Assembly: GCA_918272565.1 (NCBI GenBank)
Contig: CAKJYW010000036.1
Span: forward strand, 1 to 34,267
From: Bacilli bacterium
Lineage (GTDB): Bacteria; Bacillota_I; Bacilli_A; ML615J-28; CAG-698
Direction: 5' to 3'
DNA: 34,267 nucleotides
A model generated the notes under the pieces. It searched no databases, was not told the origin of the DNA, and was given only the letters and a program-made list of their open reading frames with translations. The number at the start of each line of letters is the position of its first letter. The stretch's first letter is position 1. Shown here one piece after another: positions 24,601 through 32,903 of the stretch. A program made the position numbers and the translations under genes.

Positions 24601-25293
24601 CTATTCTTGACGTGGGTCAATGATCTTAACGCCTTCTTCGAAACGTCCGTATTGACCTTTAGCCTTTTCTAAAGCTTCTTCAGCAGGTAAACCCTTCTTC
24701 ATGAAGTCCATGAATTTACCAAGTGATAAATATTGGTAACCAATGATTTCATTGTTAGCGTCTAGTGCAATCTTAGTAATGTAACCTTCAGTTAATTCTA
24801 GATAACGAGGTCCCTTTTCTTTTGTAGCATAGCATGTACCAACTTGACTTCTTAAGCCTTTACCTAAGTCTTCAAGTCCTGCACCGATTGCTAGACCATC
24901 TTCACTAAATGCAGATTGTGTACGTCCGTAAACGATTTGTAAGAATAATTCACGCATAGCAGTGTTGATTGCATCACATACTAAGTCAGTGTTAACTGCT
25001 TCAAGTATTGTTTTACCAACAATCGCTTCACTAGCCATTGCGGCAGAGTGTGTCATACCAGAGCATCCTAATGTTTCAATTAGAGCTTCCATGATGATTC
25101 CACCCTTAACGTTTAAAGTTAACTTACATGCACCTTGTTGAGGAGCACACCAGCCAATACCATGAGTAAAACCATTAATGTCTTTGATTTCACGAGCATA
25201 TGTCCATTCGCCTTCTTGAGGGATAGGAGCACATCCATGGCTTGCACCGCAAGTTACTTTACACATGTTTTTAATTTGATTTGTGTATTCCAT
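24601..25293 (-). CDS. NifU/IscU-like iron-sulfur scaffold family protein
   Basis: I choose the ATG at 25293 (230 residues), 5 bases after AGGAGAGG; an ATG ten codons upstream encodes that box and is unlikely. The middle resembles the IscU/NifU N-terminal fold (KLTLNVKGGIIMEALIETLGCSGMTHSAAMASEAIVG cited here by its ends: KLTLNV and GCSGMTHSA), with further Cys residues in TCGASHGCAP, GWCAPQQGAC, LVCDA and GTCYAT. It is longer than IscU (about 130 residues) and richer in cysteine. It is translated just before the GGGtGRT gene, 10 bases apart. Cluster binding is expected; its client is unknown. Confidence 0.82.
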   Translation of the reverse strand: MEYTNQIKNMCKVTCGASHGCAPIPQEGEWTYAREIKDINGFTHGIGWCAPQQGACKLTLNVKGGIIMEALIETLGCSGMTHSAAMASEAIVGKTILEAVNTDLVCDAINTAMRELFLQIVYGRTQSAFSEDGLAIGAGLEDLGKGLRSQVGTCYATKEKGPRYLELTEGYITKIALDANNEIIGYQYLSLGKFMDFMKKGLPAEEALEKAKGQYGRFEEGVKIIDPRQE

Positions 25294-25328
25294 ATTTATC
25301 CTCTCCTTATATGTTTTTACCATTAGTA

Positions 25329-25357
25329 ATTATACACACATCTTGTCTTTTTTTCAA
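25329..25357 (-). promoter_or_regulatory. Promoter of the NifU-like / GGGtGRT operon
   Basis: Minus-strand TTGAAA (25352-25357), 17 bases, TATAAT (25329-25334) preceded by a TG. Confidence 0.7.
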
Positions 25358-25383
25358 GATATTTTTATTGTAAGTGCTTTTAC

Positions 25384-25419
25384 ATAACTTGTTTGTATCA
25401 TTTGATACAAACAAGTTAT
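25384..25419. promoter_or_regulatory. 16-bp perfect palindrome between divergent operons
   Basis: Arms of 16 bases (25384-25399 and 25404-25419) are exact reverse complements around ATTT. The right arm ends on the first base of the -35 of the XRE-DUF3990 gene. There is no T-run on the plus strand, so it looks like an operator. The XRE protein encoded just downstream is the likely ligand. Confidence 0.65.
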
Positions 25420-25447
25420 TGACTTTACCTCATCTCTATGTTAAAAT
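25419..25447 (+). promoter_or_regulatory. Promoter of the XRE-DUF3990 operon
   Basis: TTGACT (25419-25424), 17 bases, TAAAAT (25442-25447). Confidence 0.7.
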
Positions 25448-25469
25448 TATCATAGAAGCGAGGCATAAA

Positions 25470-26324
25470 ATGGATTATAAAATTAAAAAAGACATTCAAC
25501 TTATTAGAGACTTCTTTGAACTTACCCAAGAAAACCTAGCCCGTGAACTAGGGGTAGAGCGAGTTAGAATAGCTAGAATTGAAAGTGGCTTAAACTATCC
25601 TCGAGAAGAGTTCTTAGATTTATTATATAATTATTGCTTTAATAAAGGTCTAAGACTAAACGCTCAAAAAGAAGCGTTTTATAAAGAGGAATTATTAGCT
25701 AACCATATTTTATTAACACACGCTTCACGTAGCGAGCTTGTTGGAGAGATTAAATCAGATTACGGAAAAGCTAATAACGACTTTGGTAAAGGTTTTTACT
25801 GTGGAGAGTCTTACGAAAAATCAGCTTCTTTTATTTGTAGATCTAATAATTCATCTATCTATTTTCTAGACTTTTTTGATGATAATCTTAAAAAAGTAGA
25901 ATTTTCTGTAGATCAAGAATGGATGTTTGCTATAGCATATTTTAGAGGAAGACTAGATGAATATAAAGATAGTGAGATAGTTTTAAAGATAATAAATAAA
26001 ATAAAGAACGCTGACTATATCATTGCTCCAATAGCTGACAATAGAATGTTTAGTATTATCGATGAATTCATTAATGGCTATATAACAGATGAGCAATGCA
26101 AACACTGCCTTGCTGCTACACCCCTTGGTCTTCAATATGTATTATTAACAGAAAAAGCTGTTAAAAACATCAAGATATTAGAAAAATGCTATATCTCAAG
26201 TAGTGAAAGAAATTATTATGCAAAAAAGCAAACGGATTTTCAAAAACAAGGCTTCGATAAAACAAAGCTTGCTAGAATTGAGTACAAGGGGAAAGGAAAA
26301 TACATTGAGGAGATATTCAAATGA
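25470..26324 (+). CDS. XRE helix-turn-helix fused to DUF3990 domain
   Basis: I start at the ATG at 25470 (284 residues), after GAGG and below the promoter; an earlier ATG lies upstream of the -35. Residues 1-60 are an XRE domain (LTQENLARELGVERVRIARIESG). From about 80 a DUF3990 domain follows, with LTHAS (His84) and DFGKGFYCGES (104-114). This resembles the H...YGxGFY elements of ADP-ribosyltransferase-like folds. DUF3990 proteins often sit in toxin-antitoxin-like gene pairs. The fused XRE domain would let the protein control its own operon through the palindrome at 25384-25419. It overlaps the next gene by 4 bases (ATGA). Enzymatic activity is inferred, not shown. Confidence 0.78.
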   Translation: MDYKIKKDIQLIRDFFELTQENLARELGVERVRIARIESGLNYPREEFLDLLYNYCFNKGLRLNAQKEAFYKEELLANHILLTHASRSELVGEIKSDYGKANNDFGKGFYCGESYEKSASFICRSNNSSIYFLDFFDDNLKKVEFSVDQEWMFAIAYFRGRLDEYKDSEIVLKIINKIKNADYIIAPIADNRMFSIIDEFINGYITDEQCKHCLAATPLGLQYVLLTEKAVKNIKILEKCYISSSERNYYAKKQTDFQKQGFDKTKLARIEYKGKGKYIEEIFK

Positions 26325-27184
26325 TCAAAAAAATAGATACTGATGGCCTCTCTTTATGTAAGATTCAAGGCACTCTTTTTGAAGAATCAGCAAATAAAAC
26401 AAGTACAAGTTCAAGTATCTTCATTAGACGCTTTATGAATTCTAGCGTTTCAAAAGAAATGGATTCAATTGACTTTCTAAATAACACCAAAAGAGTAGAT
26501 GATATCTTTTTAGAACTTGACGAAGAATTTGGTAAAAGTGATTATGGTAAAATTAAATACAACACCGAAGTGTTGTATTGGATTGGTTACATTTATCGTT
26601 ATTTTGCATATACTTACAACCTAAGTTCAAAACAAGTTTATAACATGGTTAAACCCGATGAACTAAATAAAAGATATTATGTATTTCACACATTTGACCC
26701 TGCTTATGCAATTGATAGGATCCTAGAAGAAAAAGGAATTAGCTTTGATGAAGCAAAACTAAACGATAGATTACTTAAAATGATAAGAGCTAGTGCCTAT
26801 AAAGAAAACCTCGTAATCTTACCAAAAGAGGAAAGAAGCAAAGATAACGTGCTAAAAGAAGATTCCATCTTTAGTAGCACAATAACATTAATAGTAGAAT
26901 ATAAAGATATGGATGTAGCAAAAGCCATTTTTAATAATACCGTATTTGGCAGTGCAGTGTTTTTAGTTTCATTTTTAAACGAAAAATACAAAAACGAAGA
27001 AATGGTCGATGTTATAATTAGAAAAGCTCTACTATATGCTATAGATAATCTTAATTTATCAGCATTAAAAATAGAAAAAGATGATGAATTATTACAAAAC
27101 GCCTTAATAAAAATAGGCGCCACTTCATATAACGAAGATTTAGATTATAAATATTTTAATATACCAAAGAATATAAAAAGATAG
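26321..27184 (+). CDS. Antitoxin-like domain, possibly joined to a GNAT-like tail
   Basis: The 287-residue product has two parts. Residues about 30-140 (FIRRFMNSSV, WIGYIYRYFAYTYNLSSKQVYNMV, YVFHTFDPAYAIDRILE) resemble small proteins commonly encoded next to DUF3990-like and related toxins in Firmicutes, which I take for an antitoxin or immunity domain. The C-terminal part from about 170 ends in a pattern reminiscent of an acetyltransferase (ALLYAIDNLNLSALKIEKDD, then IKIGATSYNED), but the acetyl-CoA P-loop is not evident, so this is a weak call. ATGA overlap with the XRE-DUF3990 gene implies matched expression. Confidence 0.6.
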   Translation: MIKKIDTDGLSLCKIQGTLFEESANKTSTSSSIFIRRFMNSSVSKEMDSIDFLNNTKRVDDIFLELDEEFGKSDYGKIKYNTEVLYWIGYIYRYFAYTYNLSSKQVYNMVKPDELNKRYYVFHTFDPAYAIDRILEEKGISFDEAKLNDRLLKMIRASAYKENLVILPKEERSKDNVLKEDSIFSSTITLIVEYKDMDVAKAIFNNTVFGSAVFLVSFLNEKYKNEEMVDVIIRKALLYAIDNLNLSALKIEKDDELLQNALIKIGATSYNEDLDYKYFNIPKNIKR

Positions 27185-27205
27185 ACTTCAAAAGTCTATC
27201 TTTTT
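27179..27205. terminator. Two-way terminator between convergent genes
   Basis: Perfect 10-bp stem AGATAGACTT/AAGTCTATCT (27179-27188, 27192-27201) followed by T-rich sequence in the plus direction. It contains the stop codon of the 26321-27184 gene and can also serve the htrA gene, which ends at 27211, though its minus-side T-run is weaker. Confidence 0.75.
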
Positions 27206-27210
27206 GTCTT

Positions 27211-28398
27211 TTATTCACCATATTGCTTAGCAATTGTTTTGAATGTTGTTGATTCGTTTTCAAAACTAATACCACTACTCCAGAAGCTTTGAGATATATA
27301 TCCTCTATATACTTCTATTTCTACTTCTTCTCCAGCAGCAATCTTTGATAATGCGATATTATAATCTAGTAAAGATGTGATTTCTACACCATTGATTTTA
27401 TAAATCATATCGTATTCTTTAAATCCAGTTGATGAATCTGAGTTAGTTGACGTTACATATACTATTGTTCTAGTTTGACTGCTCATTGCCTTTTGTGAGA
27501 TTGTTCCTTCAGCTACTTCAACATTAAATGTTGCTCTACCTAGAATGTAACCATAGCTAATTAAATCATCATAAACTCTTTTAGCAATATTAATAGGAAT
27601 AGCAAAACAAATTCCTTCGATCTCTTCATCACTTGTTTTGGCATTAACGATTCCAATTAGTTCACCTTTCATGTTAAATAGTCCACCACCAGAGTTTCCT
27701 GGGTTGATTGCGGTATCGGTTTGAAGTAGTGTCATTGAATAATTACCTATTTGAATCATTCTTCCTGTTGCAGATAGAATTCCTTTTGTAACAGTTCCAC
27801 CTAATGAACCAAGTGGGTTACCAATTGCAATCAAGTCTTCACCAATCTCTAAATCATCACTATTACCAATTACTGCTAAGGAAAGTTCCTCGTAAGAAGT
27901 TATCTTAACAACAGCAATATCAGCTGAATCATCAGTAGCTACAAGTGTTGCTTTATATGTTACACCATCCCTTGTTGCTACAGTAATATCGTTAGCATCT
28001 TCAATTACATGATTATTAGTAATAATATAATAAGTATTATCACTTGCACCAACTATAACACCACTACCAGCACCAGATGAAATATATTGTCTACCCCATG
28101 ATGTAACAACAGTCTCAGTGCTTATTTCAACAACACTATCAGCCACATTCTTAACAACTTCAGCTGTTGAGGAATATACTTTAGAGTCAGTAGAAACATA
28201 AGAAACTACCGTGTTAACAATTGTTTCAGTTTCACACTCTTTGTTACTATCTTCTTTATCATTAATAACTTCAACTTCTTTATCCTTTGGTGTATCAACA
28301 ACAAAATCAGAAACATTAAAAGAGCATCCACTAAATAAAATAAGCGCAAATGCCATTACTAATACCATAAATCTAATAATCATTTTATTCTTTTTCAT
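27211..28398 (-). CDS. htrA: HtrA/DegP-type serine protease, lipoprotein-anchored
   Basis: The start at 28398 (395 residues) follows GAGG and lies below the -10 box; an ATG at 28434 would precede the -10. A lipobox (LFSGC) replaces the usual membrane helix of Gram-positive HtrA. The trypsin-like domain has the full triad: His in ITNNHVIED, Asp in DDSADIAVVKI and Ser in NPGNSGGGLF. One PDZ domain follows (EYDMIYKINGVEITSLLDYN). It would degrade or refold damaged proteins outside the membrane. It is a single-gene unit. Family call is firm. Confidence 0.92.
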   Translation of the reverse strand: MKKNKMIIRFMVLVMAFALILFSGCSFNVSDFVVDTPKDKEVEVINDKEDSNKECETETIVNTVVSYVSTDSKVYSSTAEVVKNVADSVVEISTETVVTSWGRQYISSGAGSGVIVGASDNTYYIITNNHVIEDANDITVATRDGVTYKATLVATDDSADIAVVKITSYEELSLAVIGNSDDLEIGEDLIAIGNPLGSLGGTVTKGILSATGRMIQIGNYSMTLLQTDTAINPGNSGGGLFNMKGELIGIVNAKTSDEEIEGICFAIPINIAKRVYDDLISYGYILGRATFNVEVAEGTISQKAMSSQTRTIVYVTSTNSDSSTGFKEYDMIYKINGVEITSLLDYNIALSKIAAGEEVEIEVYRGYISQSFWSSGISFENESTTFKTIAKQYGE

Positions 28399-28422
28399 AT
28401 TCTTTACCTCATCTTTACTTAT

Positions 28423-28428
28423 ATTATA
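28423..28428 (-). promoter_or_regulatory. -10 box of htrA
   Basis: Minus-strand TATAAT at 28423-28428, 24 bases before the chosen ATG. The -35 region is weak, which fits activation under stress. Confidence 0.5.
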
Positions 28429-28451
28429 GTACACTTAACTAAAATTAGCTT

Positions 28452-28479
28452 AAAAAAAACAGGTATTTTTTAATACCTG
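28452..28479 (-). terminator. Terminator of the OB-fold-like lipoprotein gene
   Basis: Perfect 8-bp stem CAGGTATT/AATACCTG (28460-28467, 28472-28479), then eight T on the minus strand. Confidence 0.88.
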
Positions 28480-28501
28480 CTTTCTTAAATTCGTTTCTCA
28501 A

Positions 28502-29248
28502 TTATTTTTTAACAACCTTTGAAGTATGAGGTTGAGGTCCATTGTACCAATAAAGGATTCCATAGATATCTAGTTTGTCACCAATCTTAGCTCCTTCTAA
28601 AGCTTTGTAAGTTTCAGAATCAGCATTTTGGTAATCACTTTCAACTACGAATGTGTAAACTTCATCACCAATCTTAACATTGTAATAGATGTCGTCTCCT
28701 CTATCTCCACTACCATTGTACTTGTATAGGAATGGATAAGAAGTGTCGTCATCTTTAATAGTTGATGCTACAAGTTCAGCTCCTTTAATAACAACATACA
28801 TATTTTGGAAATTAACTAATTCTTCTGTTCCAAATTTAGCTGTTACATCAGTTGGATCAGCTGTCCAAAGTTTAGCATCTAAAACTTCAACTTTTGCGTC
28901 TTTGATTTCAACTTCGCCACTCCAAGATGTCTTAGTACCAGTAACTTTTACTAAGCTACCAACTTTAACATTGTCATATTCTTCTTGAGTGCATACCCAT
29001 CTATAAACGAAGTATCCACCATTTTCATCTTGTAAATATAAAGAAGTATTACCATATGCTTCTGCATAAACTTGTTTGCCTTGAACGTATGCAGCAATAA
29101 CAACTGCTTCGTCATCTGCTTTAGCCATATATTCAGCGTAAGTTAGGCAACCTTCAATCTTATCGGTAGCAGGTGCTTTGTTACTTTTACAAGCACTAAC
29201 TAATGCTACTGCAAAAACTAAAACTAATAAAGCGAATAATTTTTTCAT
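28502..29248 (-). CDS. Lipoprotein with repeated OB-fold-like domains
   Basis: The 248-residue product has a lipoprotein signal with lipobox VSAC (Cys20). The mature part appears to hold two beta-rich units of about 100 residues, with YLQDENGGYFVYRW and VKVGSLVKVTGTKTSWSGEVEI in the first and KIGDKLDIYGILYWYNG in the second. This is the pattern of OB-fold lipoproteins often found in AT-rich Firmicutes. The ligand is unknown. It has its own promoter, whose -35 overlaps the stop codon of the preceding gene, and its own terminator. Confidence 0.75.
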   Translation of the reverse strand: MKKLFALLVLVFAVALVSACKSNKAPATDKIEGCLTYAEYMAKADDEAVVIAAYVQGKQVYAEAYGNTSLYLQDENGGYFVYRWVCTQEEYDNVKVGSLVKVTGTKTSWSGEVEIKDAKVEVLDAKLWTADPTDVTAKFGTEELVNFQNMYVVIKGAELVASTIKDDDTSYPFLYKYNGSGDRGDDIYYNVKIGDEVYTFVVESDYQNADSETYKALEGAKIGDKLDIYGILYWYNGPQPHTSKVVKK

Positions 29249-29281
29249 TTTTTCCCCTCTCTTATTTCTCTTTATATAATC

Positions 29282-29310
29282 ATTATAACAAACATACTAT
29301 AGAAAGTCAA
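29282..29310 (-). promoter_or_regulatory. Promoter of the OB-fold-like lipoprotein gene
   Basis: Minus-strand TTGACT (29305-29310), 17 bases, TATAAT (29282-29287). The -35 covers the TGA stop of the sugar-binding protein gene. Confidence 0.65.
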
Positions 29311-30875
29311 TTTCTATCATGTCTCTTTTTCTTTAAAAACGCATACAAAAAGTAACCACCAATTCCAAGCCAAACAACACCTAAAGTAATTAGTAATGTT
29401 TTACTTATATTAGGAATTGGACCTAAATCATTAAGATTAGTATCACCAAGCTCATCAAGTTTGTACAAAATCTTAATGTTTTTGTAAAGTTCATCGTACC
29501 ACTCATCGCTATCATCATATGTTTTAGATTTAGCTTGTTGGAGAGTGGATTCAATTAATTCTCCTGCTGCACTTCTAACTAAGCTTGATCCATTAAATAC
29601 TGGAGTAATAAATGTATTATCAATATTATCCATTACTAGCTTACTAGCATCAATTTTAACGTAATAATATTCATCGTTATCTTCACCACTTCTAGATAAA
29701 TAATCAAGATATGCGCTTGATGAAAGGGCAGTTTTTGTAACAGGAACATACCCTTCAGTTTTACTAAACGCTACTTGTGTTTCGTCATTTAATAAAAACT
29801 GTGCAAATAGCCAACTAGCTAAAACTTCACCTTTATCATCTTTATTAAAAATACAAATAGAAGGTCCTTGACTTATCATTTTAGGACTCGCTGAATCAGT
29901 TTGAGGGACGCTTCTTACAACCGTTTCAAATTGTTTTACATCATTTTCGTGTATTTCAATTAGAGGCGCATCACTACCAATCCAAGTAGCTCCCGCAGTT
30001 GAGTCGATTGCAAATATACAATTACCAGCATTAAAGAAGTTACCAGGATAACTTACACGCTTAAACGTATCAAAATAGTTGTTTAAGCCGTATGTTACTA
30101 GTTCTCTTAAAAGCACTTTAGTCTTATCATTGAACAATAAGATGTCGCCACTAGATGTTGAATAATCGATATCTCTTTGTTTTGCTAATTGAATAAACAT
30201 ATTATCTGTTGATTTATAAATCATTGGAATAAATGTTTTTTCCGGATGAACTTCTTTAGCTTTTTTAGATACTTCCCAGATAAAATCCCAAGTGACAATA
30301 TCAGGAACGCTAAAGCCTAATGCTTCTACTTCTGTTTTGTTGATGTATGTTGCTTCACTACTTCTAACAAAAGGAATTGCATAATATTTATCATTAATGA
30401 TAAGTTCATCTAAGAATTTATCGACTAAATCTTCTCTTTTAATAGAATCATATTTGATCTCACTACCACCAAAACCATATTTTTCATTATTCATAAGATC
30501 ATCAAGAGCCACAACAACATTATTTCCTTCTAAGTATGTAGCCACAAAATCAGGATAAGTGATTGATACATTAGGAGTAGTGTTTGTTGAAATGTTTTTG
30601 ATTACATCATTATAAATCTTAGTGTAATCACTATAGTTTTGAATAGTAACATGAATATTAGGATAGTATGATTCAAATCTTTCAACAGTTTGTTTAAAGA
30701 TATTCTTTTGAACAGGGTTACTATCGTTCTTCGCCCAGAAAGTAATGTTATATTCTTTGCTTTCATCAAAGCTTTCAGGGACAGTGAATTCACTTGATGC
30801 TTTTGCTCCATGACACCCAAAAGCACCACCAATTACAAATATTAATAACAAATAAATAAATATTTTCCTTCTCAT
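29307..30875 (-). CDS. Sugar ABC transporter substrate-binding lipoprotein
   Basis: I choose the ATG at 30875 (522 residues), after AAGGGG and 4 bases past the permease stop. The lipobox is AFGC. The mature part has the extracellular solute-binding family 1 pattern (NITFWAKNDSNPVQK, YYPNIHVTIQNY, YAIPFVRSSEATYINK, NAGNCIFAID), typical of oligosaccharide or glycerol-phosphate importers. Like PotD in this window, it ends in a membrane segment (about 490-510, TLLITLGVVWLGIGGYFLYA) and a basic tail, so both ends are likely membrane-bound. The sugar is not known. Stop codon is TGA. Confidence 0.88.
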   Translation of the reverse strand: MRRKIFIYLLLIFVIGGAFGCHGAKASSEFTVPESFDESKEYNITFWAKNDSNPVQKNIFKQTVERFESYYPNIHVTIQNYSDYTKIYNDVIKNISTNTTPNVSITYPDFVATYLEGNNVVVALDDLMNNEKYGFGGSEIKYDSIKREDLVDKFLDELIINDKYYAIPFVRSSEATYINKTEVEALGFSVPDIVTWDFIWEVSKKAKEVHPEKTFIPMIYKSTDNMFIQLAKQRDIDYSTSSGDILLFNDKTKVLLRELVTYGLNNYFDTFKRVSYPGNFFNAGNCIFAIDSTAGATWIGSDAPLIEIHENDVKQFETVVRSVPQTDSASPKMISQGPSICIFNKDDKGEVLASWLFAQFLLNDETQVAFSKTEGYVPVTKTALSSSAYLDYLSRSGEDNDEYYYVKIDASKLVMDNIDNTFITPVFNGSSLVRSAAGELIESTLQQAKSKTYDDSDEWYDELYKNIKILYKLDELGDTNLNDLGPIPNISKTLLITLGVVWLGIGGYFLYAFLKKKRHDRN

Positions 30876-30879
30876 TCTT

Positions 30880-31749
30880 TTACCCCTTAATTCCACTTCT
30901 AGAAACGCCTGTCATGATTTGCTTTCTAAATACTAAGAATATAACAAGTAAAGGAACAGAAACGATAACAACAGCAGCCATCATAGCAGGGATGTTTTCT
31001 CTACCAAATCCATTAGATTTGATCTCTTCAATCGCATTACTTACTAAATAATATTTACTGTTTGTTGTGATAAGTCTAGGCCAAACAAATGAGTTCCAAC
31101 ATTCAATAACCTTTAATATCAATATTGAAACAAGGGTAGGACGAGCAATAGGAACTAAGACTTTAAGTAAATAATTAAAGTCGGTTGTTCCGTCAACCTT
31201 TGCGGCATAATACAGCTCATCAGGAACTTGCATGAATGTCTGACGAAGCAAGTAGATATAGAACACACTCATAATACTAGGAACAATCAAACCAGTATAA
31301 GTGTTCCTTAAATTCAAATTAACGATTGTTACATAATTAGTGATAATAACTAATTCATTAGGAATTATCATTAATGATAAGAATAATGTGAATAATAAGT
31401 CTTTACCTTTGAAATTAAGTCTAGCAAAAGCATATGCTGCTAGTACTGCTACAATTACCATTACTATAGTAGTAACAGATGCAAAAATAACAGTATTAAT
31501 CATATATCTACCTAATTCAACTTCTCTAAATGCAGTGATATAGTTTTCTAAAGTTGGTCTTAAGGTAAATAGTTTAGGTACCATTTCACCATTATAATCA
31601 CTAAATGATTTGATTGATGTTAGAACCATCCAATAGAATGGGAACAAAACAACCAAAGCACAAATTCCTAAGAAGGCATAGGTTACCACTTTTCTAACGA
31701 TTCCTTTTACTTGGGAGGCTTTAGTAATCTTCTTGTAATCTTGATCCAT
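30880..31749 (-). CDS. Sugar ABC permease, MalG/UgpE type
   Basis: The 289-residue permease has six membrane segments and a good EAA loop (YYAAKVDGTTDFNYLL followed by VPIARP). It forms the channel with the 31758-32651 product and lies 8 bases after it. The importer has no ATPase gene nearby, so it must share an MsmX-type ATPase encoded elsewhere, as in many Firmicutes. Confidence 0.93.
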   Translation of the reverse strand: MDQDYKKITKASQVKGIVRKVVTYAFLGICALVVLFPFYWMVLTSIKSFSDYNGEMVPKLFTLRPTLENYITAFREVELGRYMINTVIFASVTTIVMVIVAVLAAYAFARLNFKGKDLLFTLFLSLMIIPNELVIITNYVTIVNLNLRNTYTGLIVPSIMSVFYIYLLRQTFMQVPDELYYAAKVDGTTDFNYLLKVLVPIARPTLVSILILKVIECWNSFVWPRLITTNSKYYLVSNAIEEIKSNGFGRENIPAMMAAVVIVSVPLLVIFLVFRKQIMTGVSRSGIKG

Positions 31750-31757
31750 TTTTCCTC

Positions 31758-32651
31758 CTAGTAATGTACCACTTTCTTATTAACCATTAGGTTAATAACA
31801 GTGATAGTAAGTACTATTACAAATAGAATGATTGCGGCACTTGATGCATATGATGGATATCCTCCCGTTTCGTTATAAAGCATGTTATAAACATATCCAA
31901 CAATTGTATTCATTCCTTGACTATCAAGGTCAGTACCAAACAAAGCCACCGCATCATTATATTGTTTAAATGCTCCAATAAAACCAGTAATAACTAAATA
32001 TGAAATATATGGTGAAATAATTGGAACAGTAATTCTACTAAAGATTGTGAATTTGCTTGCTTGGTCAACCATAGCCGCATCATAATAATCTTTTTTAACT
32101 GATTGTAAAGCAGATAATAATATTAAAACCTTAAATGGCATTACAACCCAAATAATATAGAAACACAAAACGAACATCTTTGCAGCATATGGACCATCGA
32201 TGAAATCGATTGGTCCTAAGCTAAAGAGCTTCAAAACTAAGTTTGCAAAGCCTATTGAATACGGTGTTTCATCAAATATAATCATAAATACTAATCCTAC
32301 CGCAATCGTATTAGTTACGTAAGGTAAGAAGAATATTGTTTGGAATAACTTTTGTAATGGTTTGATAGAATTGAGTGCCACTGCCATGAGTAGTGCGATA
32401 ACAGTAGAAAGAGGCACTGTAATTATAACCACTAGAAAAGTATTCTTAATGGACTTTAAAAAGTATGGATCTCTTAAAACAAAACGATAGTTGTATAAAC
32501 CTATTCCATTATATGATTGGCTGACAAAACTATAGCTTTCCTCAAACGAGTAGACGATAACATCAACTAGAGGATAAACCATAAAGACCCCAATCAAGAT
32601 AATCGCAGGTAGTAAGTACAACCACGCTTTTAAGTTGTTCTTCTCAAGCAT
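31758..32651 (-). CDS. Sugar ABC permease, MalF/UgpA type
   Basis: The 297-residue permease has six membrane segments (first one WLYLLPAIILIGVFMVYPL). The EAA loop reads YYDAAMVDQASKFTIFSRI then VPIISP; the usually conserved Gly (EAAxxDG) is Gln here, which is unusual but may be tolerated. First gene of the sugar import operon; its promoter lies at 32678-32683. Confidence 0.92.
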   Translation of the reverse strand: MLEKNNLKAWLYLLPAIILIGVFMVYPLVDVIVYSFEESYSFVSQSYNGIGLYNYRFVLRDPYFLKSIKNTFLVVIITVPLSTVIALLMAVALNSIKPLQKLFQTIFFLPYVTNTIAVGLVFMIIFDETPYSIGFANLVLKLFSLGPIDFIDGPYAAKMFVLCFYIIWVVMPFKVLILLSALQSVKKDYYDAAMVDQASKFTIFSRITVPIISPYISYLVITGFIGAFKQYNDAVALFGTDLDSQGMNTIVGYVYNMLYNETGGYPSYASSAAIILFVIVLTITVINLMVNKKVVHY

Positions 32652-32677
32652 GTATGCATTCCTTTCTATACACTAAT

Positions 32678-32715
32678 ATTATACCACTTTTGCTTATTTA
32701 AAAAAATAAACGTTT
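32678..32715 (-). promoter_or_regulatory. Promoter and possible LacI-type operator of the sugar operon
   Basis: Minus-strand extended -10 TGGTATAAT (hexamer 32678-32683) with a weak T-rich -35. The self-complementary AAACGTTT (32708-32715) lies just upstream, a centre typical of LacI-family or CcpA-like sites. Such a site would allow sugar control; the regulator is not in the window. Confidence 0.45.
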
Positions 32716-32760
32716 GGAAACAATTTTGTAAAATATGGTTGCTTTGATATATTTTGGGAA

Positions 32761-32820
32761 AATGACACAATAAATGATACAATAAATGACACAATAAATG
32801 ACACAATAAATGATACAATA
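32761..32820. repeat. Five 12-bp tandem repeats
   Basis: Five contiguous copies of AATGAYACAATA, with Y = C, T, C, C, T and no other change. They lie about 80 bp upstream of the sugar operon -10 and 45 bp from the SGNH gene terminator. The unit is four codons, so an open minus-strand frame crosses it, but it has no ribosome binding site and is likely chance. Near-identity suggests recent slippage, so copy number may vary among strains. Confidence 0.9.
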
Positions 32821-32864
32821 AAATTAAATGAGATTAAATCTCTGGTTTCATAACTTATTATATG

Positions 32865-32892
32865 AAAAATGACCAGCACAAATGTACTAGTC
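32865..32892 (-). terminator. Terminator of the SGNH hydrolase gene
   Basis: Nine-base-pair stem with two G-U pairs (32871-32879 with 32884-32892), 4-base loop, then ATTTTT on the minus strand. Confidence 0.65.
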
Positions 32893-32903
32893 TTTTTCCC
32901 TTT

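Noticed and set aside
32694-32879. Frame encoding a repeated S-F-I-V peptide
   Set aside because: It is produced by the 12-bp repeats (four codons per unit), lies over the promoter, and has no ribosome binding site.
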